Assembly (NCBI RefSeq): GCF_012290005.1
Contig: NZ_JAAXMS010000002.1
Coordinates: 310,001-374,000 of the forward strand
Length of the DNA stretch: 64,000 nt
From: Crateriforma spongiae
GTDB lineage: Bacteria > Planctomycetota > Planctomycetia > Pirellulales > Pirellulaceae
Reading direction: 5' to 3'
The notes under the pieces are model-generated. The model made no database searches. It saw only the letters and a list, made by a program, of their open reading frames with translations, and was not told where the DNA came from. Shown here in pieces: positions 9,771-19,577 of the stretch; positions within the stretch are counted from its first letter, which is position 1; the number at the start of each line of letters is the position of its first letter. The translations under genes and the position numbers were made by a program.

Positions 9771-10017
9771 CCTTCCACTGCGGGGGATTTACTGACAAGC
9801 GGTTCAATCTGTACGACAAGTGGTGCCGACGGGCGCCGGACGTCCCATCACCAGGCGGCAACGCAGGGTTCCAACACTTTCACCCGAACACCCCGCCGGT
9901 GCAACGCGGCATGGGCGGATTTCATGGACACTTCGGACGCCGTGGGCCGGATAACCCGCCGCTTTGGCGGCCAACGCAGCGGCCGTGGCGTCTTCGTCCC
10001 GGACAAGGTGCCGCAAA

Positions 10018-10962
10018 TCAAGGTTTCGGCGACCGATAACGTTGGTCGATCACTTCAAACGTGAATCCGTCACCGCCGGGTTTGCATTCGAAGACCGTCT
10101 TGGCGATTTCCTGAACCGTCTCGCGTCCCTTCGAAAACGCATGAGTCATCTCGATCGTATACAACAAGTCTTCTAATTCGGGCGGGATGAACCGCAACTG
10201 GGTGCGCCCACCGTCCAGGCTGACGCCGGCCTGCATCAACAGTTGTTGGTCAAAACGTTGCAGCGGACTGGGGCGAGTCCACATGAAATACAGTCGTTTT
10301 TCAGTGGACGTGTCGACCAGTCGCCGTGATTTGGGTTTTCCCGCCAGGTTGAATGCATAGTCCACGCCCTGGGTTCCACCGCCCATCACGGCCAATTCGA
10401 TGCCGAAAAAGTCCAGCTGCTTGGCGTAGGACTTGATGTCTTTGGCGGTGAAATTTAACTGCCAGCGTTCGCCCCGCGGCACGACATAGGGGCCTTCGCC
10501 GGGCGGCCCAGGGGGCCGACTGTCACCCATCCCGGTGCCCACATTCGTGGCGGTCGCCTGGGTGTCGTTGGATGTCAGGGTGGCGGCCACGCTGCTGACG
10601 CTATCGGTGACCGCTTCGATGGTGTCTTCCAGGGTCGGTTCCAGTAATTCTTCGACTTCTTCTTCGCCCGGGGGTTCGAAGTCGCGTTCAAAGCCTTCGG
10701 CGTTTTCGCCGCGACCACTGGCTTCTTCGATCTGCGGCTTCAGGACCATCGGCCGCGGGTCACCGGACAACAGCCAGATGATGAACATCAGGACGACAAA
10801 CGTCCCGATGAACCAGATCAACGCCATGAAGAACGACGTCACGACATCGAAACGGCTGGTCCGCAACTTTTCACGCTCCGCACGGCGGGCTTCGCGCAAC
10901 AGTTGGACATCGCCGTCGGCGACCGGCGGAGGTTCAATTTCGGCGGAAGTTGCCGGGGGCAT
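10018..10962 (-). CDS. Single-pass membrane protein of unknown function in the ExbBD operon (TonB position)
   Basis: 314 residues. A charged cytoplasmic head (REARRAEREKLRTSR) is followed by one membrane helix at ~43-66 and then an acidic Pro/Glu linker (PPGEEEVEELLEPTLEDT). A low-complexity Ser/Thr/Gly segment and a C-terminal globular domain of ~160 residues follow, starting near VVPRGERWQLNF. This layout (short cytoplasmic tail, one helix, flexible linker, periplasmic domain) resembles TonB/TolA-like partners in general shape, but I see no TonB C-terminal motif. It is encoded upstream of exbB with a 247-base gap. Its role as force-transducing partner is inference from layout and position. 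No family recognised. Confidence 0.75.
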   Translation of the reverse strand: MPPATSAEIEPPPVADGDVQLLREARRAEREKLRTSRFDVVTSFFMALIWFIGTFVVLMFIIWLLSGDPRPMVLKPQIEEASGRGENAEGFERDFEPPGEEEVEELLEPTLEDTIEAVTDSVSSVAATLTSNDTQATATNVGTGMGDSRPPGPPGEGPYVVPRGERWQLNFTAKDIKSYAKQLDFFGIELAVMGGGTQGVDYAFNLAGKPKSRRLVDTSTEKRLYFMWTRPSPLQRFDQQLLMQAGVSLDGGRTQLRFIPPELEDLLYTIEMTHAFSKGRETVQEIAKTVFECKPGGDGFTFEVIDQRYRSPKP

Positions 10963-11063
10963 GGGTGGTTTCAGCTCTCAGATGCGGTGGTGACGCAAAC
11001 GTTACTTGCGCGGCTGATGATCCAGCCGACTTGATTGAATGTGACGAATACAGAATCTGGCAT

Positions 11064-12899
11064 TCAGCGAAGGTCCGATTCCAAGAACACGTAATTCGGT
11101 TCCATCGTGTGATACCACCGACGCCAGTCGCGCTGGGCCTGGACCACTTGTTCACGATCCGGCTCGTCTGGCATGCCAACGCCGTCAAACTTTCGGCTGA
11201 TGAAACGTAAACCATCGCGTGCGAAACGCTGGACCATCGCATCGTTGTCGCTCAAGGCAAAAATCAATGATGGGACGACGCGTAGTTCATCGCTGCTGCC
11301 CAGCAATCGTGCAGCGACACGGCGGGCCTGCCACGACCGACTGCCACGAACCAGTCGTTCCAGCCGATCCAACTGGGCTTTGCGAACGTCGGGGTCGTCG
11401 GACAATTCCAAATCTTCGGGCAACGACTGACCGTCCAGTTCGTCGGCACCGTCGTCTTCCAAGATGTCCAACAAATCAGTCACCGCGGCGGCAATCGGAC
11501 GCCCTTTGATCTTGGTCCCTTCGACCCGAATATCGGTGGTGTCACTGGGCAAACCACGCGATCCGGCCAGCGACCCGCGATTCAAATCGACAATCGATTT
11601 CTGGGTACTACGGATCAAGAACAGGACGGCAAATGCCGTGGACACGCCGGGATTGGTTCCGGCCCCATCGATGATCCCAAATCCGCCAGTCTTCGGATCC
11701 TGATACTCCTTCAGCTCCTCCACGCCGTCGTTGTACCAGGCGGGACTTTTGGCTTTCGTCCCGTTGGCAAACTCCAGAAAGCTCTCGTATCGCTCCAGCG
11801 TGTACAGCTGGTAGTAGTACCAATCGAAACCACTGACTCGCTGGACACGCTCGTATGGATTTTCGGCCCGATAGCGTTCGGCATAGCTGATCGGTGTCAT
11901 GACGATGTCACGGGGCACGCGAACCTTTTTCCGGCGTTCGGATTCTTCGCGATAAATCTTGAGCGCCTTGGGCAAACCTTCGATATCGCTGACGTCGTCA
12001 CCCCCGGTATCGCCAAAGGTCTGCAGCGCGTCGGCAGCAATCAGCAACGCGCTACCGGCAGCCAGTGTCGTCGACATCGAAACCGGGCGCTGGTTGATCC
12101 GCTGGCCACCGGCCGTATCGACGCCGTGATAGGGCCATCCGCCCTGCACGTCTTGGACACGCCCCAGCCAACGAATCGTGTCGGCCAACTGGTTTTGATC
12201 GACGTCGAAGCCGTTCCGTAACAATGTCCACAATGCCAAGACCGCATACTGCGTTTGGGACGTGTCGCCGTTCTTTTCGCCCGGATACGTGTAGCCGCCG
12301 TTGGACAGACGAAACTGTTGCATCAATCGATACAACTCATTCAATTCCGACTTGTAGCCATCCGGATCCAGGTCGGCCAACAACAAGATCGACACTGCCA
12401 CGGTGTAGCAAAGCTTGTTGCTGTGCGAAGCTTCCGTCGTATCGGTCCGCCGCATGCGATCCAGCAGCCAGCGGACCCTTTCTACCCCTCGGGTCACCGC
12501 CGGAGCGTTGGGATCGCCGACCACCTTGTGATGGGCATAGGCCACCATCGCTCGCTGCCCCACACCTTGCCCGAAACCGGTTGTCACCTGGGCAAAGGAC
12601 CGTTCGTTCAAGGATTCAAGGTACTGAACCCCGCGGTCAACCATCTGCATGACCTGAGGGTCATAGGGCGAATAAGCCGACGCGGAGGGCAGCGTCCCGA
12701 ACAGCCCGGTCGCCACCCACAACAGGAATCCCCAAGCGGCGGTCGCCCCCCAGGCGGTCGGCGACCGACCGATTCGTTGCACCGATAGACGGAGCCGACA
12801 CGACGCCGTTGACAGAAATCTGGCTAGCATCAAACCGAGGACTGAAGAAAAAAGACGAAAAGACCGATCCATCCAAAACGCAGCGACCAGACCAACCAC
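11064..12899 (-). CDS. Prenyltransferase/squalene-oxidase repeat protein with HEAT-like C-terminus
   Basis: 611 residues. A hydrophobic segment near 49-74 ending SASA before YSPYDP looks like an uncleaved or late signal, so the start may be ATG 12899 or an internal Met. Residues ~80-450 show alpha/alpha-barrel repeats of the squalene-cyclase/prenyltransferase-repeat type (TSQTQYAVLALWTLLRNG, QDVQGGWPYHG, FGIIDGAGTNPGVSTAFAVL). The acidic DXDD motif of true terpene cyclases is not seen, so an enzyme role is doubtful. The C-terminal ~120 residues look like a HEAT-type repeat (WQARRVAARLLG, LSDNDAMVQRFARDGLRFIS). First gene of the minus-strand ExbBD operon, 101 bases before the next gene. Confidence 0.78.
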   Translation of the reverse strand: MVGLVAAFWMDRSFRLFSSVLGLMLARFLSTASCRLRLSVQRIGRSPTAWGATAAWGFLLWVATGLFGTLPSASAYSPYDPQVMQMVDRGVQYLESLNERSFAQVTTGFGQGVGQRAMVAYAHHKVVGDPNAPAVTRGVERVRWLLDRMRRTDTTEASHSNKLCYTVAVSILLLADLDPDGYKSELNELYRLMQQFRLSNGGYTYPGEKNGDTSQTQYAVLALWTLLRNGFDVDQNQLADTIRWLGRVQDVQGGWPYHGVDTAGGQRINQRPVSMSTTLAAGSALLIAADALQTFGDTGGDDVSDIEGLPKALKIYREESERRKKVRVPRDIVMTPISYAERYRAENPYERVQRVSGFDWYYYQLYTLERYESFLEFANGTKAKSPAWYNDGVEELKEYQDPKTGGFGIIDGAGTNPGVSTAFAVLFLIRSTQKSIVDLNRGSLAGSRGLPSDTTDIRVEGTKIKGRPIAAAVTDLLDILEDDGADELDGQSLPEDLELSDDPDVRKAQLDRLERLVRGSRSWQARRVAARLLGSSDELRVVPSLIFALSDNDAMVQRFARDGLRFISRKFDGVGMPDEPDREQVVQAQRDWRRWYHTMEPNYVFLESDLR

Positions 12900-13038
12900 C
12901 TGACCGATTGACGTTTGATTTGAGGATAACCTAGGATACGCGAACCGGGAAACGAGTGATCATCCAGGATCGACTTTATTTGCTTCGCGAGTAAACTGTC
13001 GCCCTTCGCATGACCACACGAATCACTTTCGGTGGTTC

Positions 13039-13111
13039 GGTCAGGTAGCTCAGTTGGTAGAGCACGGCCCTGAAAAGGCCGGTGTCCGCGGTTCGAGCCC
13101 GCGCCTGACCA
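13039..13111 (+). tRNA. tRNA-Phe (GAA)
   Basis: A 73-base cloverleaf reads directly from the sequence. The acceptor arms are GGTCAGG and CCTGACC with discriminator A. The D-arm is GCTC-AGTTGGTA-GAGC. The anticodon stem CGGCC/GGCCG has loop CTGAAAA, placing GAA at the anticodon. The T-arm contains GGTTCGAGCCC. CCA is not encoded. It stands alone between the ExbBD operon (divergent) and the sodium symporter. The 226 bases between it and the symporter start hold no gene that I can support. Confidence 0.97.
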
Positions 13112-13337
13112 CTTTCGACACTCGCCCGAAACCGACGCGTGTTTCTGCTGCGACGAAATTTCTTTTGCGGCGGTCCCTCGATCGCCCCTAGCGTGCCGTT
13201 CGGTCACCGATTCCGCCGATGCCCGCCTGCGGTAAAGGCCGGTCAGCCCGCCCCCCACGTCATGCGTGCTACACTGTTGCCGATTTGCGGCCTCGGTCGC
13301 CCAGACGAACGCACACCGCCCTGCCCAACGGTCCATC

Positions 13338-15038
13338 ATGAGCGAAGCCGCGGAGCCCGAGTCCAACGTTCCCGCAGCCCCCGTTTCCTCGTCCTCTACC
13401 GACCCAGATTCCACCGCGTCGCCGCCGCCCCGGCGTCGCAAGGAACAATGGGGATCACGGTTGGGTGTGATCATGGCGGTCGCCGGATCGGCGGTCGGAC
13501 TGGGCAACTTTTTGCGGTTCCCCGGCCAGGCGGCCCAGAACGGCGGCGGCGCGTTCATGTTGCCGTACTTCATTTCGCTATTGATCCTGGGCATCCCGTT
13601 GTGCTGGACCGAGTGGACCATGGGACGCTTCGGAGGCACGCGTGGATTCCACAGCGCGCCGGGGATCTTCTGTGTTCTGTGCCGAACACCCAAAGCCCGC
13701 TACCTGAGCGTTTTCGCTTTGCTGATCCCGCTGGTCATCTACATGTACTACATCGTGATCGAAGCGTGGTGCCTGGCTTACGCTTGGAACTACGCAACGG
13801 GCGATCTGATGCTGGGCAAAGATAGCGCGGCCTACGAATCATTCTTTGCCGACTTCGTTGGCATTGGCGAAGACGGACACGCCTTCGGCGGCGGTGGATC
13901 GCCACTATTGCTGTTCATCGCGATCACGTTCGTATTGAACTTCATCCTGATCTATCGCGGCGTTGCCAAAGGGATCGAAACCTTCTGCAAGTTCGCCATT
14001 CCATTGATGGTGGTTTGTGCATTGTGCGTTCTGGCACGCGTGCTGACCTTGCCGTCGGACCAGGTCAATGACGGACTGGGGTTCATGTGGAATCCGAAAC
14101 CCGAAGCACTCACGGACCCGAAAACTTGGTTGGCCGCATCCGGCCAGATTTTCTTCAGCCTGTCGGTGGGCTTCGGCGTCATCATCAACTACAGCAGCTA
14201 CCTGACCAAGAAAGATGATGTCGTGCTGAGCGGGTTGACCGCATGCAGCATGAACGAATTTTTCGAGGTCTGCTTGGGCGGCCTGATCACCCTGCCCGCT
14301 GCTTTCATCTTTTTGGGTGTCAGCGTGGCATCCTTTGGAACGTTCGGTCTTGGCTTCAACGCCCTGCCCAATGTGTTCGCCCAGATGTATGCGGGCCAGC
14401 TGTTCGGTTTCTTGTGGTTCTTCATGCTGTTCCTTGCCGCGGTGACCAGCAGCCTGTCCATGCTGCAACCATTCATCGCTTTCTTGGAAGAAGGCTTTGA
14501 CCTGGAACGTCATGCCAGCGCCACCCTTCTGGGCATCATTGCATTGGCGGGATCGCTGTTTGTCGTCTACTTTTCCGCCGGGTTGAAGGCCCTAGACACG
14601 TTCGATTTTTGGGTCGGCACGTTCTTGATCTTCGTTTTGGCGATGATCCAAGCGGTGGTGTATGGATGGGTCTTTGGGATCGATCGTGGAGAACACGAGG
14701 CACACATCGGCGCCCACATGCGAATCCCACGATTCGTCCAATTGCTGCTGAAATTTGTCGTCCCCGTGTACTTGGGCGTGATCTTTGTGGCGTTCTTTTT
14801 CCAGAACGTGCTGGACCGCAAAGACCCGGAAACGGGCGAAGTCATTCAGGGGTACTTCAGCACGATCATCCAGGACCGCGTCGCCTTGATGTCGGTCGTC
14901 TTTTTGCTGGGAGTGACTGTCCTGTTGCTGGTTCTGATTCACTTGGCCGGTGCCCGCTGGCTGGAAAGCGGACGCCTTCAACGAGCCCTGGCCGATGAAG
15001 CGTCCCCGGTCACCGATCAACCGAAAGGAACGTCATGA
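13338..15038 (+). CDS. Sodium-dependent transporter, neurotransmitter:sodium symporter (NSS/SNF) family
   Basis: 566 residues from ATG 13338; an in-frame ATG at 13266 would add a polar stretch before the Pro/Ser-rich tail and is less likely. About 12 membrane helices. The first carries the family signature [20 protein letters not shown] then [11 protein letters not shown], which lines the sodium and substrate site in NSS proteins such as LeuT and MetP. A second conserved helix contains [18 protein letters not shown]. Substrates in this family are amino acids or related amines; the exact one cannot be read here. It overlaps by ATGA with a 38-residue single-helix ORF resembling MetS-type small subunits, which points to a two-component MetPS-like amino acid importer. 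Confidence 0.93.
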   Translation: MSEAAEPESNVPAAPVSSSSTDPDSTASPPPRRRKEQWGSRLGVIMAVAGSAVGLGNFLRFPGQAAQNGGGAFMLPYFISLLILGIPLCWTEWTMGRFGGTRGFHSAPGIFCVLCRTPKARYLSVFALLIPLVIYMYYIVIEAWCLAYAWNYATGDLMLGKDSAAYESFFADFVGIGEDGHAFGGGGSPLLLFIAITFVLNFILIYRGVAKGIETFCKFAIPLMVVCALCVLARVLTLPSDQVNDGLGFMWNPKPEALTDPKTWLAASGQIFFSLSVGFGVIINYSSYLTKKDDVVLSGLTACSMNEFFEVCLGGLITLPAAFIFLGVSVASFGTFGLGFNALPNVFAQMYAGQLFGFLWFFMLFLAAVTSSLSMLQPFIAFLEEGFDLERHASATLLGIIALAGSLFVVYFSAGLKALDTFDFWVGTFLIFVLAMIQAVVYGWVFGIDRGEHEAHIGAHMRIPRFVQLLLKFVVPVYLGVIFVAFFFQNVLDRKDPETGEVIQGYFSTIIQDRVALMSVVFLLGVTVLLLVLIHLAGARWLESGRLQRALADEASPVTDQPKGTS

Positions 15039-15151
15039 CATCGAGCGGAATTTTGGTGATGTTGCTGTCGTTGGGTTTTGTCCTGACGTTGGTATCGTAT
15101 TGCCTGTTTCGGGTGCTGACCCTGCCGTCGGATGACGCGGACACACCATGA
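15035..15151 (+). CDS. MetS-like small subunit of NSS transporter (38 residues)
   Basis: A 38-codon ORF starts at ATG 15035, overlapping the symporter stop (ATGA), and ends at TGA 15151. The protein is one membrane helix ([20 protein letters not shown]) with a short polar tail ending LPSDDADTP. Corynebacterial MetP needs the small protein MetS, and related NSS transporters in other bacteria have such ~30-60 residue partners immediately downstream. Position, overlap, length and the single helix match that pattern; the assignment is by analogy, not by sequence search. It is too short for usual gene-calling cut-offs and easily missed. Confidence 0.75.
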   Translation: MTSSGILVMLLSLGFVLTLVSYCLFRVLTLPSDDADTP

Positions 15152-15170
15152 CGAATCGGACCGTTGCAAC

Positions 15171-16478
15171 ATGAAACGACTGGTCCTGATCAATGTTGTC
15201 GGACTGACCCCCAAGCTGCTGAAATCCGCGGAATCTGTTTCCACGCTGGCATCCGCCCCCGGTTACACCGCTCTGCCATGGTCCAGCCCGCTGCCCGCGG
15301 TGACGTCGACCTGCCAGGCGACGATGATGACCGGATTGGCACCCCGGGATCACGGGATCGTCGCCAACGGATGGTTCTATCCGGACACCCAAGAAATCCG
15401 GTTTTGGCAACAAGCCAATTCTCTGGTTCAAGGTCGCAAGTTCTACGACGACGTGGAAACCGCCAATATGTTTTGGTGGTTCAACCAAGGGTCATCGGTC
15501 AAGTACTTCGCAACGCCCAAACCACACTATGGGTGCGACGGCAGTAAAGTCTTTGACATCATCGACCAGACCGGGTGCAACCTCGTTCACAAACACGGCC
15601 CGTTTCCGTTCTTTGCGTTCTGGGGTCCCGGTGCGGGCCTGGCGTCCAGTCGCTGGATCGCCGACGCCACGGCGACGGTGATGCGAACCCAAAAACCACA
15701 GTTGACGCTGTGTTATCTTCCGCACCTGGATTACGACTACCAACGCTACCCAGACCAAGATCCCGCACGCGTGCAGGAAGTCGATCAGTGCGTCGCGACG
15801 GTGATGAACGCCGCGGATGATATCGGCGCCGATGTCGTGATCGTTTCTGAATACGGGCTGCGTCCCGTCCAACGATGCGTCCATCTCAACCGCCTGCTGC
15901 GGGGCAACGACTTGCTCTCGGTTCGAGGCGGTCCGTTCGGCGAGATGTTAATGCCGGGTGAATCTCGCGCGTTTGCGGTCGCCGACCACCAACTGGCCCA
16001 CATCTATGTCCGAGATCCGAGTGACGTTCCCACCGTGGCCAAGATGCTGGACCAATCCGATGGTGTGCAATCGGTGTTTGCCCCGGAAGATCTAGAACTA
16101 GATCATCCACGCAGCGGTCAGCTGATCGCGTTGGCAGACCCCGATGCGTGGTTCAGCTATTACTACTGGGACGATGATCGGCATGCACCGGACTTTTCCC
16201 GCACGGTCGACATTCACCGCAAGCCGGGTTACGACCCTTGCGAACTTTTCAAGACGAGCATGCCCCGCGTGGTGGCCAGACTGCTCCAGAAAAAACTGGG
16301 CTTTCGATACAAGATGGACGTCGTCCCGCTAGACCCCGCCTTGGTCCACGGCAGTCATGGGTTGCACCCCGACGACTCGGCCGATGGACCGATCATCATC
16401 GGGCCACAGGACCCGCCCGATGACATGCGTGGATTCAGTGATTACGTCACGCGTCTGTTGCAATCGTCGCCAATTTAG
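15171..16478 (+). CDS. Type I phosphodiesterase/nucleotide pyrophosphatase-like (alkaline phosphatase superfamily) protein
   Basis: 435 residues from ATG 15171; the in-frame GTG/ATG further upstream overlaps the MetS-like gene. The N-terminus has the superfamily pattern: KRLVLINVVGLTPKLL, then the nucleophile region AVTSTCQATMMTGLAPRDHG followed by IVANGWFYP, as in NPP-type enzymes. Later metal-ligand regions include LPHLDYDYQRYPD, VIVSEYGLRPV and HGSHGLHPDD. It is expected to cleave phosphodiester or pyrophosphate bonds using two divalent metals; the substrate is unknown. No signal peptide is seen, so it is probably cytoplasmic. The gene follows the symporter pair by 19 bases in the same direction and ends 5 bases from the oppositely oriented dus gene. 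Confidence 0.88.
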   Translation: MKRLVLINVVGLTPKLLKSAESVSTLASAPGYTALPWSSPLPAVTSTCQATMMTGLAPRDHGIVANGWFYPDTQEIRFWQQANSLVQGRKFYDDVETANMFWWFNQGSSVKYFATPKPHYGCDGSKVFDIIDQTGCNLVHKHGPFPFFAFWGPGAGLASSRWIADATATVMRTQKPQLTLCYLPHLDYDYQRYPDQDPARVQEVDQCVATVMNAADDIGADVVIVSEYGLRPVQRCVHLNRLLRGNDLLSVRGGPFGEMLMPGESRAFAVADHQLAHIYVRDPSDVPTVAKMLDQSDGVQSVFAPEDLELDHPRSGQLIALADPDAWFSYYYWDDDRHAPDFSRTVDIHRKPGYDPCELFKTSMPRVVARLLQKKLGFRYKMDVVPLDPALVHGSHGLHPDDSADGPIIIGPQDPPDDMRGFSDYVTRLLQSSPI

Positions 16479-16483
16479 GTCCG

Positions 16484-17521
16484 TCAGACGATCACCGCCG
16501 GACGGTCTTGTGGAAAATGCTCATCGACCACGGCATAGAATTCTTCGGCCGATGCCACGTTGGCGACGTGACTGCGAAAGTGACGGGCCCCGTGTTTGCC
16601 CTGCGCATAACAACAAGCGTATTTGCGCATCAGCACCGTGCCTTTTTCTTCGCCGAACCTTTCGACGACCAATCGGTAATGACGCAGCATGACGTCACGC
16701 TGTTGGGCCAAGGTCGGGTCCGGCGGAATCTCGTCACCACGTAGCGCGGCGGCGGCCTGGGCGAACAACCAAGGACGGCCCAGACAAGCCCGGGCAATCA
16801 TCACGCCGTCGACGTCATAATTCTTGAAGGCTGCGACCACCTTGTCCGCACTATCCAAATCACCGTTGCCGATCAACGGGATCTTCTTCAGATGCTGCTT
16901 GATCTCGCTGATACGTTCCCAGTCGGCATGCCCGCGAAACATGTCTTTGGCGGTCCGCCCATGAACGGTCAGCGCGGCGGCCCCGGCTTCTTCGACCACG
17001 TGGGCGACTTCATTGGCATTGATGTTTTCGGGTGAACACCCCAAGCGAATCTTCGCCGTCACTGGTGTGGGCGCACAGACTTCGACCAACCGACTGATGA
17101 TCGCAAACATCCGATCGGGCTCACGCAACAAATAACTGCCGCTGTGAGCCTTTTCGGTCACTTGCCGAACCGGACAACCAAAATTGATGTCGACAACGCT
17201 GACTTTGTATTCCTGGGCCAGCCGTACGCCGACTTTGGCCATCGTTTCGGGATCGTTGTCCCAGATCTGGACGGCCAGCGGCCTGGCTTCGTCCGCGACG
17301 CCCCACAATCGATCCGGATGTTCCGCTTCGTTCTGGTCCATCCAGACAAACCCGCGAGCGTTGACCATTTCGGTCGCCAACAATCCGGCACCACCGAACT
17401 GACGAACGACCTGGCGAAACGCCGCATTGGTGAACCCCGCCATCGGGGCCTGTAAAATCGGCGGATCGACGACCAAATCGCCGATACGCAGCGGTGGGGG
17501 TGGAAGCGGGCGATGAGACAT
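16484..17521 (-). CDS. dusB: tRNA-dihydrouridine synthase (Dus family)
   Basis: 345 residues from ATG 17521; an upstream in-frame start would add six residues. It is an FMN TIM-barrel enzyme that reduces uridines in the tRNA D-loop. Visible motifs are LQAPMAGFTNAAFR (FMN phosphate region), NFGCPVRQVTEKAHSGSYLL with the catalytic Cys at about 116, VHGRTAKDMFRGHADW, and IPLIGNGDLDSADKV. Length is typical of DusB-type enzymes. Subclass assignment to DusB is likely but not certain. The gene faces the phosphodiesterase with a 5-base gap, leaving no room for separate terminators. Confidence 0.9.
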   Translation of the reverse strand: MSHRPLPPPPLRIGDLVVDPPILQAPMAGFTNAAFRQVVRQFGGAGLLATEMVNARGFVWMDQNEAEHPDRLWGVADEARPLAVQIWDNDPETMAKVGVRLAQEYKVSVVDINFGCPVRQVTEKAHSGSYLLREPDRMFAIISRLVEVCAPTPVTAKIRLGCSPENINANEVAHVVEEAGAAALTVHGRTAKDMFRGHADWERISEIKQHLKKIPLIGNGDLDSADKVVAAFKNYDVDGVMIARACLGRPWLFAQAAAALRGDEIPPDPTLAQQRDVMLRHYRLVVERFGEEKGTVLMRKYACCYAQGKHGARHFRSHVANVASAEEFYAVVDEHFPQDRPAVIV

Positions 17522-17840
17522 CGAACCGAGATTCCGCAATCAAACGGTCACAAACGGATCACCAAGACGACGACAAACCGACCGCAGCGATCGGCGTGGT
17601 GATCACATGAAAAAGCACGTCGATCCATGCTAGGCCGATCCAGGAAAGCTGCCAATGCGTTTTTCCCAATCGGCCGCTGACGATTTTGTGTGACCGCCCC
17701 CGTTACCATGGTGAAGAAAGGCCGATCCGCGGCGTTGCGTGCCCGCAACCGCGGGCGTGGCCCTCACGATTCACCATCCGCCCCACCGCAAGCGTCTTTG
17801 CAACATTCGTTTCGCATCCCCCACCTGATCGCAGACATCG
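17522..17840. other. Intergenic region between dus and sulfatase; no gene seen
   Basis: About 319 bases between the divergently transcribed dus and sulfatase genes. Small open frames on both strands have compositions like shadows and no family features. Both genes must have their promoters here, but I cannot assign -35/-10 boxes with confidence. Confidence 0.5.
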
Positions 17841-19541
17841 ATGAATCACCGCATTCACATCGCCCCAATCGGGCTCCGTTTTGGTTCATCCCCATGCCTT
17901 TCACTGGCCTGGTTGACCTTGCTGCTAAGCGGCTTCATCGGTCGATGCCAAAGCTCTCGCGGCGAAGAAACCAACGCAAGCGACCGGCGTCCCAACGTGT
18001 TGGTTGCCATTTGTGATGACCAGTCGTATCCACACGCTTCGGCCTATGGCTACACCGCCGTATCGACACCCGCGTTTGATCGTGTCGCTGCGACAGGAGT
18101 CCGTTTTGACACTGCCATCACGCCGTCACCGGGTTGCTCGCCGATGCGAGCCGCCTTCTTGACCGGTCGTCCGATTTGGCAGATCGGTCCCGCGGGCACT
18201 CACGCATCCTCCTTTCCCACGCACCTACAAGTGTTTCCCGAGCTTCTACGACAGTCCGGCTATCACGTCGGTTCAACCGGAAAAGGCTGGGGACCGGGAC
18301 GCCACGATGGATGGCCGGACAATCCAGCCGGAAAGGTCTACAACAAACGCAAGCAGAAATCCCCCAGCGGGATCTCAGACAAGGACTACGCCGCGAACTT
18401 CGAAGACTTCTTGGCCGAGCGAAAACAAAACCAACCGTTTTGCTTTTGGTACGGCGGGCACGAAACTCATCGTGGTTATCAGCAAGGAATCGGCCGCCAA
18501 AACGGCATCAATGTCACCGCGGAGCAACTGCCACCGTTTCTTCCCGATGCACCGGAGATCCGAAGTGACGTGGCCGACTATCTGTACGAGATCCAATGGT
18601 TTGATGACCACTTGGGACGCATGATGGAAAAGCTGGAAGCCATTGGCGAACTGGAAAATACCATGATCGTGGTGACCAGTGACAACGGCATGCCGTTCCC
18701 ACGTGCCAAAGCCAACTTGTACGAATACGGGATTCACATGCCGTTGGCGATCACATGGCCCGTTCGTATTCCGGCCGGACAATCCATCGATACACCCGTG
18801 TCTTTGATTGATGTGACGCGCACCATTGTCGACGCCGCATCGATTGATCCCGGTCAGTGTGAATCCATGACCGGCACGAGTTTGCTGGGAGCAATGACCG
18901 GCGCAGAACCGGCAAATTTGCCGACCGCCGCCTTCAGTGGTCGCGAACGCCATTCGTCGTCACGGTTCAACAGCCTTTCGTATCCCTGCCGATGCGTTCG
19001 CGATTCGCGTTTTCTGTACATCCGGAATTTCAAACCCGAACGCTGGCCCGCCGGTACGCCCCAAAAATTCAGCTCGGCGACCTACGATCGCGATGGCCGG
19101 TTGATCGTATCGGAACGGGGCCCTGAACACGGTGGTTACCACGACATCGACAACGGCCCGACACTGGCCTGGATGATTGACCACCGTGACGATCTGAATG
19201 TTCGCCCTTTGTTTGACGCTGCGGTCGCCAAACGTCCCGCGGAGGAACTGTACGACGTCGTCACCGATCCACAGTGCTTGAACAACCTGGTCGGCGACGA
19301 CGATTTCGCGGCCGAACACCAGCGTTTGTCGAAACGATTGTCGTCTCATTTGGCTGCAACGGGCGACTTGCGTCAAACGGATCCATCGGCTGCGGATGTT
19401 TGGGAATCCTACCCACGTTTTTCTCCGCTGCGATGGTTTGCGACACCGGATTGGGCGAAACAGAACCCCGAAGCCATCCCCGACATGCCATGGCTTGAGC
19501 AACGTCGGCCGAAGGCAAAAGGATCCGAGCAACCGCAGTAG
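17841..19541 (+). CDS. Secreted sulfatase (formylglycine-dependent, family S1)
   Basis: 566 residues from ATG 17841. The N-terminus carries a hydrophobic segment (LAWLTLLLSGFIGRC); the Cys could be a lipobox, so a lipoprotein is possible. The sulfatase fold begins at RPNVLVAICDDQSYPH (metal-binding aspartates). The modification motif CSPMRAAFLTGRP has Cys99, which becomes formylglycine. Further motifs are GHETHRG and VTSDNGMPFPRAKANLYEYG. It probably removes sulfate esters from polysaccharides outside the cytoplasm, in keeping with the many sulfatases of planctomycetes. No maturase is identifiable next to it. The substrate cannot be read from the sequence. Confidence 0.93.
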   Translation: MNHRIHIAPIGLRFGSSPCLSLAWLTLLLSGFIGRCQSSRGEETNASDRRPNVLVAICDDQSYPHASAYGYTAVSTPAFDRVAATGVRFDTAITPSPGCSPMRAAFLTGRPIWQIGPAGTHASSFPTHLQVFPELLRQSGYHVGSTGKGWGPGRHDGWPDNPAGKVYNKRKQKSPSGISDKDYAANFEDFLAERKQNQPFCFWYGGHETHRGYQQGIGRQNGINVTAEQLPPFLPDAPEIRSDVADYLYEIQWFDDHLGRMMEKLEAIGELENTMIVVTSDNGMPFPRAKANLYEYGIHMPLAITWPVRIPAGQSIDTPVSLIDVTRTIVDAASIDPGQCESMTGTSLLGAMTGAEPANLPTAAFSGRERHSSSRFNSLSYPCRCVRDSRFLYIRNFKPERWPAGTPQKFSSATYDRDGRLIVSERGPEHGGYHDIDNGPTLAWMIDHRDDLNVRPLFDAAVAKRPAEELYDVVTDPQCLNNLVGDDDFAAEHQRLSKRLSSHLAATGDLRQTDPSAADVWESYPRFSPLRWFATPDWAKQNPEAIPDMPWLEQRRPKAKGSEQPQ

Positions 19542-19577
19542 CCCCGGCCGCGCTTCAGTTTTCTCTGTGCGACCTTT

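Noticed and set aside
9804-10016. 70-residue frame between exbB and the TonB-position gene
   Set aside because: TTG start, Arg/Ala/Gly-rich without motif or RBS; most likely non-coding spacer within the operon.
12830-13693. 287-residue minus-strand frame over the tRNA and the symporter N-terminus
   Set aside because: It runs across a clear tRNA gene and is antisense to the symporter start; no protein features.
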